A stretch of DNA of 64,000 nt from Lentzea aerocolonigenes (GTDB taxonomy: Bacteria > Actinomycetota > Actinomycetes > Mycobacteriales > Pseudonocardiaceae): positions 1 through 64,000 of the forward strand of contig NZ_BBOJ01000003.1 of the NCBI RefSeq assembly GCF_000974445.1, written 5' to 3'. The notes beneath the pieces are model-generated. The model was not told the DNA's origin and did not search any database. It saw only the letters and a list, made by a program, of their open reading frames with translations. This document shows, piece after piece, positions 45,817-54,804 of the stretch; position 1 is the first letter of the stretch, and each line of letters begins with the position of its first letter. The translations under genes were made by a program, and so were the position numbers.

Positions 45817-47322
45817 CTACATCATCTCGTCGGTGAGCGGCATCATCACGGTCTTCAGCTCGGTGTACGCCTCGTAGGCGCTCTGGCCGCCCTCGCGGCC
45901 CAGACCGGACTGCTTGTACCCGCCGAACGGCACGTGCGGCTCCAGCTGGAACCCGTTGATGCCGACCATGCCGACCCGCAACCTCTTGGACACGCGGAAC
46001 GCCCGGCGGACGTCGTTGGTGTAGACACCGGCGCCCAGGCCGTACTCGGTGTCGTTGGCGAGCCGGATGGCTTCTTCTTCGTCGTCGAACGGCACGACGG
46101 TGAGCACCGGGCCGAAGATCTCGTCACGGGCGATCGCCATGTCGTTGCTGGCGTCGGCGAAGATCGTCGGCGCGACGAAGTTGCCGGACGCGAGGTCGCC
46201 TTCGAGCCGGGTGCCGCCGGTGACGAGACGAGCGCCGTCGGACTGACCGCGTTCGATGTAGCCGAGCACGCGTTCGAGCTGCTTCTGGTTGATCAGCGGG
46301 CTGGCGAGCACGGCGGGGTCGAACGGGTCGCCGAACGTCACCGCGGTCGCGAGCATCTGCGCCATGCCCACGAACTCGTCCTGAACGTCCCGCTGGACCA
46401 GCGCCCGTGTGTGTGCGACGCAGGCCTGGCCGGACAGGCCCATGGTGACCATGCCCATGCAGGTCATCGCGGCGAGGCCGACGTTCGGCGCGTCCGCGAA
46501 CACGATCGCCGGCGACTTCCCGCCCAGCTCCAGGGAAACTCGCTTCATCGTGCCGGCGGAGGCCTCGACGATCCGGCGGCCGACCACGCGGCTGCCCGTG
46601 AAGCTGATCTTGTCCACGGCGGGGTGGGTGATCAGCGCTTCGCCAGTCGGGTCGCCGGGACCGGTCACGAGGTTGATCACGCCTTCCGGCAGGCCGGCCT
46701 CGATCAGCAGCTCGACCATGCGGATCACGCAGAACGACGCGTACTCCGACGGCTTCACCACGACCGTGCAGCCGGCCGCGAGCGCGGGCGCGATCTTCTG
46801 CGCGAACAGCACGAACGGCGCGTTCCACGGCAGGATCGCCGCGACCACGCCGACCGGTTCGCGGAACGTCATCGCCAGGTGGTCACCGCCCTGGTACGGC
46901 GGCAGGGTCTGGCCGCCGACCTTGTCGATCCAGCCGGCGTGGTGATCGAAGATGTCCGCGGCGATGCCGACCGAGGTGGCGTAGATCTGGCCGAACGACA
47001 GCGGCACGCCGTTGTCCAGCGCCTGCAGTCCGCGCAGTTCGTCCGAGTGCTCCCGCAGCAGGTCGCTGTACCTGCGCAGCACCCTGATGCGGTCGGTGGC
47101 CTTCGACCGGCCCCACGTGCCCTCGTCGAACGCCTTGCGCGCGGCGAGCACGGCGGCGTCGACGTCCTTGGCCGACGCGACGGCGAAGCTGCCGATCTCC
47201 TCGCCGGTCGCGGGGTGGTGGTGGGTCCAGGTCTCGTCCGTCTCGCGGAACTCGCCGCCGATGAGGAGCCGGCCGTCCTTCAGGCCCAGCGTCTCGCGAT
47301 GCGGTTGGACGGTGAGCGTCAC
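45817..47322 (-). CDS. NAD-dependent aldehyde dehydrogenase
   Basis: A 501-residue ALDH: PWNAPFVLFAQKIAPALAAG, KPSEYASFCVIRM, catalytic Glu in LELGGKSP and catalytic Cys in LSGQACVAHTR, then DEIFGPVLTVVPF and PFGGYKQSGLGREGG. It would convert an aldehyde to a carboxylic acid. Between an alcohol dehydrogenase and SDRs in a KstR-linked locus, the likely substrate is a sterol side-chain aldehyde produced by the adjacent ADH; that is inference. GTG start at 47320-47322 with GGAGGAG just upstream, 8 bp from the preceding gene. Confidence 0.9.
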   Translation of the reverse strand: MTLTVQPHRETLGLKDGRLLIGGEFRETDETWTHHHPATGEEIGSFAVASAKDVDAAVLAARKAFDEGTWGRSKATDRIRVLRRYSDLLREHSDELRGLQALDNGVPLSFGQIYATSVGIAADIFDHHAGWIDKVGGQTLPPYQGGDHLAMTFREPVGVVAAILPWNAPFVLFAQKIAPALAAGCTVVVKPSEYASFCVIRMVELLIEAGLPEGVINLVTGPGDPTGEALITHPAVDKISFTGSRVVGRRIVEASAGTMKRVSLELGGKSPAIVFADAPNVGLAAMTCMGMVTMGLSGQACVAHTRALVQRDVQDEFVGMAQMLATAVTFGDPFDPAVLASPLINQKQLERVLGYIERGQSDGARLVTGGTRLEGDLASGNFVAPTIFADASNDMAIARDEIFGPVLTVVPFDDEEEAIRLANDTEYGLGAGVYTNDVRRAFRVSKRLRVGMVGINGFQLEPHVPFGGYKQSGLGREGGQSAYEAYTELKTVMMPLTDEMM

Positions 47323-47330
47323 AGCTCCTC

Positions 47331-48179
47331 CTACAGAGACATCGTTTCGGTACAGGCGAAGGTCTTCTGCGGATCGCGGTCGGCGAAGTAGCCGTCGAGA
47401 TCGGTGAACGCGCCGAACTTCTGCTCGACCGTGGGCGGGGCCATCAGCGCGACCATGCCGCCGTGCACGACGAAGACCTGGCCGTTGATCCGGTCACCGG
47501 ACGGTCCCGCCAGGTGCGCCACGAACTTCGCGACGTGCTCGGGCGCCAGCGAGTCGTCGCCTTCGGGTGCGTCGCCGAACACGTGCGCGGTCATGCCCGT
47601 GCGGGCGCGGGGGCAGATCGCGTTGGCACGGACGCCGTAGCGACTCGTGCCGCGTGCGGTCGCGACCGTCAGCGCGGCGATGCCCGCCTTGGCCGCGGCG
47701 TAGTTCGCCTGACCTTCCGACCCGAGCAGGAACGCCTCGGACGAGGTGTTCACGATCCGGCCGTAGACAGGTTCGCCCGCCGCCTTCGACTGCTGCTTCC
47801 ACAGCGCGACCGCGTTGCGCGACAACAGGAAGTGGCCGCGCAGGTGGACCCGCACGACCAGGTCCCACTCCTCGTCGGTCATGTTGAACAGCATGCGGTC
47901 GCGCAGCACGCCGGCGTTGTTCACGACGACGTGCAGCCCGCCGAACTGCTCGACGGCAGCCTTGACGAGAGCGTCCGCCGTGCTGCGCTCCCCCACGTCC
48001 CCCTCGACCACGACGCACTTGGCGCCGAGCTCCTCGATCTCGGTCGCAGCGGCCTCGGCCGAGCCCGGCAGGTCGTTGAGGACGAGCGACGCGCCGGCTC
48101 TCGCGAGCTCCAGCGCCTCCGCCCTGCCCAGTCCGGCACCCGCGCCGGTGACGACGGCGACCTTCCCCGAAAGGTCCAC
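47331..48179 (-). CDS. SDR, Rv3502c/Hsd4-like (hydroxyacyl-CoA or hydroxysteroid dehydrogenase)
   Basis: A 282-residue SDR with TGAGAGLGRAEALELARAGA, LNDLPGS, VVNNAGVLRDRMLFNMTDEEWD, NTSSEAFLLGSEGQANYAAAKAG and ANAICPRARTGMT. NNAG and RDRML followed by QANYAAAK are typical of the multifunctional 17-beta-HSD type 4 class. In M. tuberculosis an SDR of this class (Rv3502c) lies next to fdxD and fadE26, as here. Likely role: dehydrogenation of a 3-hydroxyacyl-CoA steroid side chain. GTG start, 9 bp after the ADH gene. Confidence 0.85.
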   Translation of the reverse strand: MDLSGKVAVVTGAGAGLGRAEALELARAGASLVLNDLPGSAEAAATEIEELGAKCVVVEGDVGERSTADALVKAAVEQFGGLHVVVNNAGVLRDRMLFNMTDEEWDLVVRVHLRGHFLLSRNAVALWKQQSKAAGEPVYGRIVNTSSEAFLLGSEGQANYAAAKAGIAALTVATARGTSRYGVRANAICPRARTGMTAHVFGDAPEGDDSLAPEHVAKFVAHLAGPSGDRINGQVFVVHGGMVALMAPPTVEQKFGAFTDLDGYFADRDPQKTFACTETMSL

Positions 48180-48188
48180 AAAAGACTC

Positions 48189-49274
48189 CTAGTCGAAGAG
48201 AATGACCTGGCGGATCAGGGATCCACCGCCGCGCAACGCCTGCAGGCCCTCGTTGACGTCCTCGAGCTTGATCCTCTTGCTGATCATGCCTTCGAGGTCC
48301 AGACGTCCCTGCCGCCACAGCGCGATCATGCGCGGCACGTCCCGGCGGAAGTTCGCCGTTCCGTAGAACGATCCGTGCAGGGTCTTGTCGTGCAGGAAGA
48401 GCTCCTGCGCGCTGAACGAGACCATCGCGTCCGCCCGGCCCGCACCGACGACGACGGTGTGGCCACCGCGCCGGGTGAGGTCCCACGCCTGGCGGATCGT
48501 GGCGGGGATGCCGACGACGTCGAACACGTAGTCGAAGCCCATGCCGCCGTTGAGCTGGTTGTTGAGGTCCGCGACCCCGTCGGGAACGGTCGCGTGCGTG
48601 GCACCGAACCGTTGGGCCACCTCGTGCTTCTCGGTGACCGGGTCGACCGCGACGATCTTCGCCGCGGCGGCGAGCCGCGCGCCCTGGATCACCGCGATGC
48701 CGACGCCGCCGCAGCCGATCACCGCGACGCTGGACCCCGGTTCGACCTTCGCGGTGTTGAGCACGGCGCCGACACCGGTGAGGATCCCGCACGACAGCAG
48801 CGCCGCGATCTCCCACGGCACGTCGTCGTCGACCTTCATGGCGGCGTCGGCCGGCACGACCATCTCCTCGGCGAACGCACCGAGGCCCGCGTAACCGAAG
48901 GCGGGGTTGCCGCCGACGACGAACCGCGGTGACGTGAACGCCGAAATGGTGTGCACGAGACAGAGATGCGCCTGACCCGTGACGCACTGGGCGCACTTCC
49001 CGCACGGCGGCACGAAGGTGATCGCCACGTGGTCGCCGACCGCGAGCGACGTCACGGCGCTCCCGATCTCGACGACCTCACCGGCACCCTCGTGGCCGAT
49101 GACGCCGGGTGCCAGCGCCGGCAGCGTTCCGTCCATGGCGGACAGATCGCTGTGGCACACCCCGCACGCCTTGATCTTGATCTTGACTTCCTGCGGCCCC
49201 GGCGCGGTTGTCGTCACGTCGTCGCGGAGCTCGAGCTTGTCGTCGCCTACCTGGTTGAGCACGGCAGCCTTCAC
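48189..49274 (-). CDS. Zinc-dependent alcohol dehydrogenase (MDR, class III-like)
   Basis: A 361-residue medium-chain dehydrogenase: catalytic zinc ligands in CGVCHSDLS and GHEGAGEVVE, structural zinc cysteines (PCGKCAQCVTGQAHLC), and Rossmann VIGCGGVGIAVIQGARLAAAAKIVAVD. It resembles mycothiol- or NDMA-dependent alcohol dehydrogenases of actinobacteria. Probably oxidises a sterol side-chain alcohol for the downstream aldehyde dehydrogenase. I prefer GTG at 49272-49274 (AGGAG eight bases upstream) over the GTG at 49283, which abuts that ribosome site. First gene of its operon. Confidence 0.87.
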   Translation of the reverse strand: MKAAVLNQVGDDKLELRDDVTTTAPGPQEVKIKIKACGVCHSDLSAMDGTLPALAPGVIGHEGAGEVVEIGSAVTSLAVGDHVAITFVPPCGKCAQCVTGQAHLCLVHTISAFTSPRFVVGGNPAFGYAGLGAFAEEMVVPADAAMKVDDDVPWEIAALLSCGILTGVGAVLNTAKVEPGSSVAVIGCGGVGIAVIQGARLAAAAKIVAVDPVTEKHEVAQRFGATHATVPDGVADLNNQLNGGMGFDYVFDVVGIPATIRQAWDLTRRGGHTVVVGAGRADAMVSFSAQELFLHDKTLHGSFYGTANFRRDVPRMIALWRQGRLDLEGMISKRIKLEDVNEGLQALRGGGSLIRQVILFD

Positions 49275-49320
49275 CGGTATCACTCCTCGCTGAGCTCACA
49301 ACCCGGGACTCGTCGGACAG

Positions 49321-49334
49321 TAGAATCTGTTCCT
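49321..49334 (-). promoter_or_regulatory. Degenerate KstR-like site upstream of the ADH operon
   Basis: TAGAATCTGTTCCT matches TnnAACnnGTTnnA at 6 of 8 fixed bases. It lies 47 bp upstream of the ADH start in the gap after fdxD. Weaker than the other sites. Confidence 0.35.
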
Positions 49335-49351
49335 GTTCTTGACAAGGCCCA

Positions 49352-49543
49352 TCAGCGTGAGAGCCGGAGCGCGCCCATCGGGCACGACGCGACGGCACGT
49401 TCGGCGAGCGGGATCTCGTCCTCCGTCAGCTCACCGTCCCGGATCTGCAGAACCTCATCGTCGTCAAGGTCAAACACCTCAGGCAGGATTGACACGCACT
49501 CCCCGTGCGCCTCACACAGCGCAGGGTCGACGCCGACCTTCAT
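49352..49543 (-). CDS. fdxD: Ferredoxin, FdxD-like [3Fe-4S]
   Basis: A 63-residue ferredoxin with Cys 10 and Cys 16 (LCEAHGEC) and a later CPMGALRL cysteine, the pattern of a single 3Fe-4S cluster. The M. tuberculosis homologue Rv3503c is also 63 residues and divergent from fadE26, exactly as here. It probably supplies electrons to a cytochrome P450 or other oxygenase of sterol catabolism (none in the window). ATG at 49541-49543 after GGAGG. A strong KstR-like operator lies 20 bp upstream. Confidence 0.9.
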   Translation of the reverse strand: MKVGVDPALCEAHGECVSILPEVFDLDDDEVLQIRDGELTEDEIPLAERAVASCPMGALRLSR

Positions 49544-49563
49544 CGCGGCCTCCTGACAGCAAG

Positions 49564-49577
49564 TAGAACTTGTTCTA
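49564..49577 (+). promoter_or_regulatory. KstR-type operator between fdxD and fadE26
   Basis: TAGAACTTGTTCTA fits TnnAACnnGTTnnA at all fixed bases, with perfect 6-bp arms. It overlaps the -10 box TAGAGT (49576-49581) that lies seven bases before the fadE26 ATG, so binding would block that promoter and probably that of fdxD. Confidence 0.82.
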
Positions 49578-49588
49578 GAGTAGCGGTC

Positions 49589-50749
49589 ATGCGCATCGGT
49601 TTCACGCCCGAACAGGAGCGGTTGCGCCAGGAGTTGCGGGCGTACTTCGCCGCGCTCATGACGCCGGAACGACGAGCCGGGCTCTCCGGTGGCGGTGACT
49701 ACGGCGACGCCGAGGTCTACAAGGACACCGTCCGCCGGATGGGGCTCGACGGCTGGCTGACCATCGGCTGGCCGGAGGAGTACGGCGGCCGCAACCGGCC
49801 CATGATCGAGCAGCTGATCTTCCTCGACGAAGCTTCCGCGGCCGGTGCGCCCGTGCCGTTCCTGACGCTGAACTCGATCGGGCCGACCATCATGGCGTTC
49901 GGCACGCCCGAGCAAAAGGCGTTCTACCTGCCGAAGATCGCTTCGGGCGAGATCCACTTCGCCATCGGCTACTCCGAACCGGAGGCGGGTACCGACCTCG
50001 CCGGGCTGCGCACGCGGGCCGTTCGCGACGCCTCCGACTACGTGATCAACGGCCAGAAGATGTGGACCAGCCTCATCCAGTACGCGGACTACGTCTGGCT
50101 GGCCTGCCGCACCGACCAGGAGTCGCAGCGGCACAGGGGTTTGAGCATCATCATCGTGCCGACCACCGACCCCGGCTTCTCCTGGACGCCCGTGCCGACG
50201 ATGTCCGGCCCGACGACCAGCGCGACCTTCTACGACAACGTGCGCGTGCCCGTGTCGAACCTCATCGGCGAGGAGCACAAGGGCTGGAAGCTCATCACCA
50301 ACCAGCTCAACCACGAACGCGTCGCCCTCTGCTCCGCCGCGCCGTTGCAGACCGCACTGCGCGAGGTTCGTCAATGGGCGCACGAAACCGGTGCGACGAA
50401 GCACGAATGGGTGCGCATGCACCTGGCCCGCGTGCACGCCAAAACCGAGTTCCTCAAGCTCGTCAACTGGCGCATCGCCTCCGGTGGCGACGAGGCGCCG
50501 TCGCCAGCGGAAGCCTCCGCCACCAAGGTGTTCGGCACGGAGTTCGCCACCGAGGGCTACCGGCTGCTGATGGAGGTGCTGGGAGCCAACGGGATGGTGC
50601 GCGCGGGCTCACCGGGAGCGTTGCTGCACGGCCGGGTGGAACGCATGCACCGCTCGTCGCTGATCCTGACGTTCGGCGGCGGCACCAACGAGATCCAGCG
50701 GGACATCATCGCGCGGGTGGGCCTCGGACTGCCCGCCGTGCCTCGGTAA
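49589..50749 (+). CDS. fadE26: Acyl-CoA dehydrogenase, FadE26/ChsE4-like
   Basis: A 386-residue ACAD subunit: RIGFTPEQERLRQELRAYFAALMTPERR, GWPEEYGG, IGYSEPEAGTDLAGLRTRAVRD, NGQKMWTSLIQYADYVW, TNQLNHERVAL and FGGGTNEIQRDII. The sequence is very close to M. tuberculosis FadE26 (ChsE4), which with FadE27 (ChsE5) forms a heterotetramer that dehydrogenates sterol side-chain CoA thioesters. Leaderless ATG at 49589. The second subunit follows 9 bp later. Confidence 0.92.
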   Translation: MRIGFTPEQERLRQELRAYFAALMTPERRAGLSGGGDYGDAEVYKDTVRRMGLDGWLTIGWPEEYGGRNRPMIEQLIFLDEASAAGAPVPFLTLNSIGPTIMAFGTPEQKAFYLPKIASGEIHFAIGYSEPEAGTDLAGLRTRAVRDASDYVINGQKMWTSLIQYADYVWLACRTDQESQRHRGLSIIIVPTTDPGFSWTPVPTMSGPTTSATFYDNVRVPVSNLIGEEHKGWKLITNQLNHERVALCSAAPLQTALREVRQWAHETGATKHEWVRMHLARVHAKTEFLKLVNWRIASGGDEAPSPAEASATKVFGTEFATEGYRLLMEVLGANGMVRAGSPGALLHGRVERMHRSSLILTFGGGTNEIQRDIIARVGLGLPAVPR

Positions 50750-50758
50750 GGAGACGCC

Positions 50759-51670
50759 GTGGACTTCACGTTGACCGAGGCGCAGCGCGAGCTGGCCGCA
50801 CTGACCCGCAAGATCCTCGACTCGTCCGACACCCCGTGGCCCGACCTGGTCAAGTCGGGTGTGGTGCCGGAGGATCCCGCCGAGTTCGGTGTGCTGGAGC
50901 AGTGTTCGGTGCTGGTGGAGCTCGGGCGCGCGGTCGCCACGGTGCCCTACCTGCCGACCACTGTGGCCGCCTACGCGCTGGCGGAGTTCGGCACGCCCGA
51001 ACAACGTTCCCGCTGGCTGACGCCCGGAACCGTGCTGTCCGTGGCACTCGTGGACGACGGCGAAGCGAAGACCACCGTGCCGTCCGCCTCCTCGGCGGAG
51101 GCTTTCCTGGTGTCGCAGGGCGGAGAGGTCTTCCTCGTCGAGGCTGGTGCGCTCGACATCACCGCACAGGAGCTCGTCGACGGCGACGCGGGGTGGTTCG
51201 AGCACTCCGGCGGTGGTGAGCTCGTGCCCGGTCTCACGCCCGACTGGCTGATCACGCGCTACACCTTGGGACTGTGCGCTTTCCAGCTCGGCGTCACCGA
51301 ACGCGCGCTGGAGCTGACGGCGGAGTACGCGCGCACCCGCGTGCAGTTCGACCGCCCGATCGGCAGCTTCCAGGCCGTGGCGCAACGGCTCGCCGACGCG
51401 TACATCGACGTGGCGGCGATCCGCTTGACGCTCTGGCAGGCCGCCTGGCGCGTGTCCGAAGGACTCGACGCCACCGAGGAAGTCGCGACGGCGAAGTTCT
51501 GGGCAGCCGACGGCGGTCACCGGGTGGCGCACACGGCCGTGCACGTCCACGGCGGCACTGGCATCGACATGAGCCACGACGTGCACCGGTACTTCACCGC
51601 GGCCAAGCGCGCCGAGTTCGAGCTGGGCGGGGCCACCGCCCAGCTCCTGAAGCTCAGTGCGGTGATGTGA
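50759..51670 (+). CDS. fadE27: Acyl-CoA dehydrogenase, FadE27/ChsE5-like subunit
   Basis: A 303-residue ACAD partner subunit (DFTLTEAQRELAALTRKIL, VELGRAVATVPYLPT, TRVQFDRPIGSFQAVAQRLADAYID, HVHGGTGIDMSHDVHRY). It is shorter than the ~370-residue mycobacterial FadE27. In heteromeric steroid ACADs one subunit lacks the catalytic base, so pairing with the upstream gene is required for activity. GTG at 50759, AAGGAG upstream. Its stop abuts that of the convergent secreted-protein gene with no spacer. Confidence 0.88.
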   Translation: MDFTLTEAQRELAALTRKILDSSDTPWPDLVKSGVVPEDPAEFGVLEQCSVLVELGRAVATVPYLPTTVAAYALAEFGTPEQRSRWLTPGTVLSVALVDDGEAKTTVPSASSAEAFLVSQGGEVFLVEAGALDITAQELVDGDAGWFEHSGGGELVPGLTPDWLITRYTLGLCAFQLGVTERALELTAEYARTRVQFDRPIGSFQAVAQRLADAYIDVAAIRLTLWQAAWRVSEGLDATEEVATAKFWAADGGHRVAHTAVHVHGGTGIDMSHDVHRYFTAAKRAEFELGGATAQLLKLSAVM

Positions 51671-52663
51671 TCAGGCGCAGACCCAGAGCCAGCGCGCCGG
51701 ATGCGTGCTGTTGTCCGCGTCCCGGTAGGTGCCGATCAAGGTCGCGGCGTCGGTGATCTCCGCGTAGAAGTAGTCGCTGGGCAGCCTGTCGGCCACCACG
51801 GGGCTCCGGCTGGTGGTGCGCCACAGCGTGGGAGTACCACCCAGCGACGGCTCCAGCGTGCCGAACACAGTGCCGCTGCCGTTCCTGCCGTACGGCTGGT
51901 AGCCACCCCTGTGCGCACCGACCCGGACGCCGGCGAGATCCCACTCGGTGATCTGACCGCGCGCTTCTTCTGGCAGGTACTCGTAGTTCAGCACGCGGTC
52001 GTTGTCGAACACGACCGGATGGCGCGCACCCGGCAGCTCGATCCTGGCGCCGGTGTCGGTGTCGACGACCCACCCCGACCCGTCCCCGATCATCACGATC
52101 TTGCGCTGGGCGTTGATACCAACGGCCTGGCCCACGCCGAAGGACTTCCGCGTCCCGTTGCGCGGCCACACCACGACCGTGCGCACGCTCGGCGCCGCGT
52201 CCGTCCACACGGTCCCGACGACATCTCCGGCGTCGTTGACGCCGAACGCCGACGAGTGCTCGTCCGCGCCGGTCTCGAGGAACTCGTAAGCACCGTTCTC
52301 GAACCGGAACGCCTTGCTCAACGCTCCCGCAGGCCGGCGGGTCTCCTGGCGGCCGACAACCACGCTGGTGTTGTTGACGGCCTCCGGAAAGACGTCGAAG
52401 GCCGGGTACACGGCCGGCGGCAGCACGCGCAGAGTGCTGTTCACCCACAACAACGCACGATTCGCGTTCACGTCCGTGTACGACCCGACGATCCGGCTGT
52501 TGTTGGTGCTGCTTCCCTCGGTGTGCACGTAGGTCGCACCGGCCGGCAGAGGCAGGTCCTGCCGGTTGTACTGGCACTCGGCGGCCACGGCCTGTGGAGC
52601 CGCGATAACCGACATGACCACGGCCACGCTGAACAGTCCTGCGAACACACGTCTGTGCTTCAT
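51671..52663 (-). CDS. Secreted HAF-repeat-like protein, paralogue 1
   Basis: A 330-residue exported protein: signal peptide (RVFAGLFSVAVVMSVIAAPQAVAA) and a mature part built of repeats containing NNSRIVGSYTD, VNNTSVVVGRQ, VNDAGDVVGTVWTD and ATLIGTYRD, the N-x-x-G-x-V-V-G pattern of HAF-type beta-propeller repeats. Cysteines bracket the domain (ECQYNR ... WVCA). Clearly homologous along its length to the next gene. No enzymatic motif. ATG at 52661-52663 behind GGGGGA. Confidence 0.8.
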   Translation of the reverse strand: MKHRRVFAGLFSVAVVMSVIAAPQAVAAECQYNRQDLPLPAGATYVHTEGSSTNNSRIVGSYTDVNANRALLWVNSTLRVLPPAVYPAFDVFPEAVNNTSVVVGRQETRRPAGALSKAFRFENGAYEFLETGADEHSSAFGVNDAGDVVGTVWTDAAPSVRTVVVWPRNGTRKSFGVGQAVGINAQRKIVMIGDGSGWVVDTDTGARIELPGARHPVVFDNDRVLNYEYLPEEARGQITEWDLAGVRVGAHRGGYQPYGRNGSGTVFGTLEPSLGGTPTLWRTTSRSPVVADRLPSDYFYAEITDAATLIGTYRDADNSTHPARWLWVCA

Positions 52664-52693
52664 CAATCCCCCAGAGCTTCGAAACGACACGTA

Positions 52694-53662
52694 TCAGCTG
52701 CAGATCCAGAGCCACCGCGCGGCGCGTGGCTTGCCGTCGGCACCTTCGTAGGTGCCGATCAGAGTGGCGGCGTCCGTCACGTCTGCGTACTCGTGCACGT
52801 CCGGCAGCCGGTCGGCCACCACGTCGGTGCGACCGGTCTTGCGCCACAGGGCCGGCGTCGAGTCGCCGTGCGCGCCGAACACCGTGCCGCTGCCGTTCTT
52901 GCCCAACGGCTTGAAACCGCCGTCGTAGGCGCCGACCCGGACACCGTTCAGGTCCCACTCGGTGAGCTGGACCCGGCCACCGCCGAGATACTCCGTGTTC
53001 AGCACACGGTCGTTGTCCAGCACCATCGGCAGGCCCGCGCCCGGCAGTTCCGTGCGCACACCGGTGCCGGTGTCGACCACCCACCCCGACCAGTCCGTCG
53101 TCATCACGATCTTCTGCCCGGTGACACCGATGGCCACGCCCTGGCCGAACGACTTCCGGGTCCCGTTCCGCGGCCAGAGCACGACGGTGCGGACCAACGG
53201 CGACTCTTCTCGCCACACGGTGCCGACCACGTCGCCCGCGTCGTTGACGCCGGTCGCCCTCGAGTGTTCGCCCGGCTCGGTCCCCAGATACTCGTAGGCA
53301 CCGTTTTCGTAGCGAAAGGCCCGGTACAACGAGCCCAGCTCGCCGCGGTGGACCTCTTCGTACCCGGCCACGACGCTCGTGTTGTTGACCGCGGTGGGCC
53401 GGACGTTGAAGTGCAACGGCGCCATCTCACGCAGGGTGCTGTTCACCCACAGCACACCGCGGGCGTAGCCGCCGGAGGGCGAGTACCACCCGACGATCCT
53501 GCTGTTGTTCGTGCTGCTGCCCGTCGCTCGGTGGTGGTCCGCACCTGCCGGCGCGGGCAGGTCCCGCCGGTCGTACCCACAAGCGGCGGCCGCGGCCGGT
53601 GGTGCGGCCGCGGCCGGTGCGAGTACGAGGACAGCGATCAGCAACGCGCGAGTGCGCTTCAA
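52694..53662 (-). CDS. Secreted HAF-repeat-like protein, paralogue 2
   Basis: A 322-residue tandem paralogue of the gene at 51671 (shared NNSRIVG, VNSTLR, VNNTSVV, VNDAGDVVGTVW, VVLWPRNGTRKSFG, ATLIGTY and ARWLW). Signal peptide TRALLIAVLVLAPAAAAPPAAAA. Start TTG at 53660-53662 with GGGGGAA upstream. The pair is inserted between the fadE27 and nitronate monooxygenase genes of the steroid locus, without visible link to it. Confidence 0.8.
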   Translation of the reverse strand: MKRTRALLIAVLVLAPAAAAPPAAAAACGYDRRDLPAPAGADHHRATGSSTNNSRIVGWYSPSGGYARGVLWVNSTLREMAPLHFNVRPTAVNNTSVVAGYEEVHRGELGSLYRAFRYENGAYEYLGTEPGEHSRATGVNDAGDVVGTVWREESPLVRTVVLWPRNGTRKSFGQGVAIGVTGQKIVMTTDWSGWVVDTGTGVRTELPGAGLPMVLDNDRVLNTEYLGGGRVQLTEWDLNGVRVGAYDGGFKPLGKNGSGTVFGAHGDSTPALWRKTGRTDVVADRLPDVHEYADVTDAATLIGTYEGADGKPRAARWLWICS

Positions 53663-53712
53663 GTGTTCCCCCCAGAACAGGTCTCCCTCAGCGCACCACC
53701 CTAGCCTGCGGG

Positions 53713-54804
53713 TCAACGGTTCAGTTCGGTCATCCTCTTCACCGTCTGGTCGAACTCCGCCAGCAGGTCCGCCATCACCTCCGCGACCGGCCGCACCTCG
53801 TTCATCCGCCCGACGATCTGCCCGACCGGCATCGACACCACCGACGGGTCGTCGGAGCGGGCGATGCGCAGGTGCGCCTCGCTGACCAGCAGGTTCTGCA
53901 ACGGCATCGGCAGCGGTTCCGGTGCCTCGGCGGACGTCCACGCCTCGGTCCACCGCGTCTTCAGCAGCCGCGCCGGTTTGCCGGTGTAGATGCGGGTGCG
54001 GACGGTGTCGCTGGAACCGGCGGCCAGCAGCGCCTCCTGAGTGCTCGTGTTGCCCAGCTTGTACTCGGCCGTGGTCAGCCAGTACGAGCCCATCCACACT
54101 CCGGAGGCTCCCAGTGCCATCGCCGCCGCTGCCTGCCTGCCGGACCCGATGCCGCCCGCGGCGAGCACCGGCACGTCGACCGCGTCGGCGATCTCCGGCA
54201 CCAGCACCATCGTGGCGACCTCGCCCGTGTGGCCGCCCGCCTCGTAGCCCTGCGCCACCACGATGTCGACGCCGTTGGCCACGTGCCGGCGCGCGTGTTC
54301 GGCCTTGCCGGCCAGGGCCGCCACCGGGACACCGGCCGCGTGCACCCGTTCGATGACGTCGGTGGGTGGTGAGCCCAGGGCGTTGGCGATCAGGCGGATC
54401 GGGTGCTCCAGGGCGACGTCCACGTGCGAACGCGCCACCGAGTGCAGCCAGCCCAGCACGCCCTCGCCGCCCTCGCCGTCCGGCAGTGGCGGGACGCCGA
54501 GCTTGAGCAGGGTCTGCTGCACGAAGTCCTTGTGGCTCTGCGGGATCAGGCCGGCGAGGTCGATCTGCGTACCCTCGGTCGGGACCTTCGCGGGCATGAC
54601 GATGTCGACGCCGTAGGGCTTGCCGTCGGTGTTCTCGTCCATCCACGTCAACGCGCGGTCGAGGTCCTCCGCGTCGTTGAACCGCACGCACCCGAGCACC
54701 CCGAGGCCGCCGGCCCTGCTGATCGCCGCCGCCACGTGCTCGGACGGCGTGAAGCCGAAGACGGGGTGCTCGATGCCGAACTCGTCACACAGGCTGGTGC
54801 GCAT
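53713..54804 (-). CDS. Nitronate monooxygenase family FMN enzyme
   Basis: A 363-residue 2-nitropropane-dioxygenase-like TIM barrel: GIEHPVFGFTPSEHVAAAISRAGGLGVLG, GKPYGVDIVMPAK, VAQGYEAGGHTGEVATMVLVPEI, VLAAGGIGSGRQAAAAMALGASGVWMGSYWL. The family oxidises nitronates or reduces enone-type substrates with FMN. The first 20 bp overlap the end of the fadD19-like gene on the same strand, so both are in one KstR-controlled operon; a role in sterol catabolism is inferred from that. Confidence 0.84.
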   Translation of the reverse strand: MRTSLCDEFGIEHPVFGFTPSEHVAAAISRAGGLGVLGCVRFNDAEDLDRALTWMDENTDGKPYGVDIVMPAKVPTEGTQIDLAGLIPQSHKDFVQQTLLKLGVPPLPDGEGGEGVLGWLHSVARSHVDVALEHPIRLIANALGSPPTDVIERVHAAGVPVAALAGKAEHARRHVANGVDIVVAQGYEAGGHTGEVATMVLVPEIADAVDVPVLAAGGIGSGRQAAAAMALGASGVWMGSYWLTTAEYKLGNTSTQEALLAAGSSDTVRTRIYTGKPARLLKTRWTEAWTSAEAPEPLPMPLQNLLVSEAHLRIARSDDPSVVSMPVGQIVGRMNEVRPVAEVMADLLAEFDQTVKRMTELNR

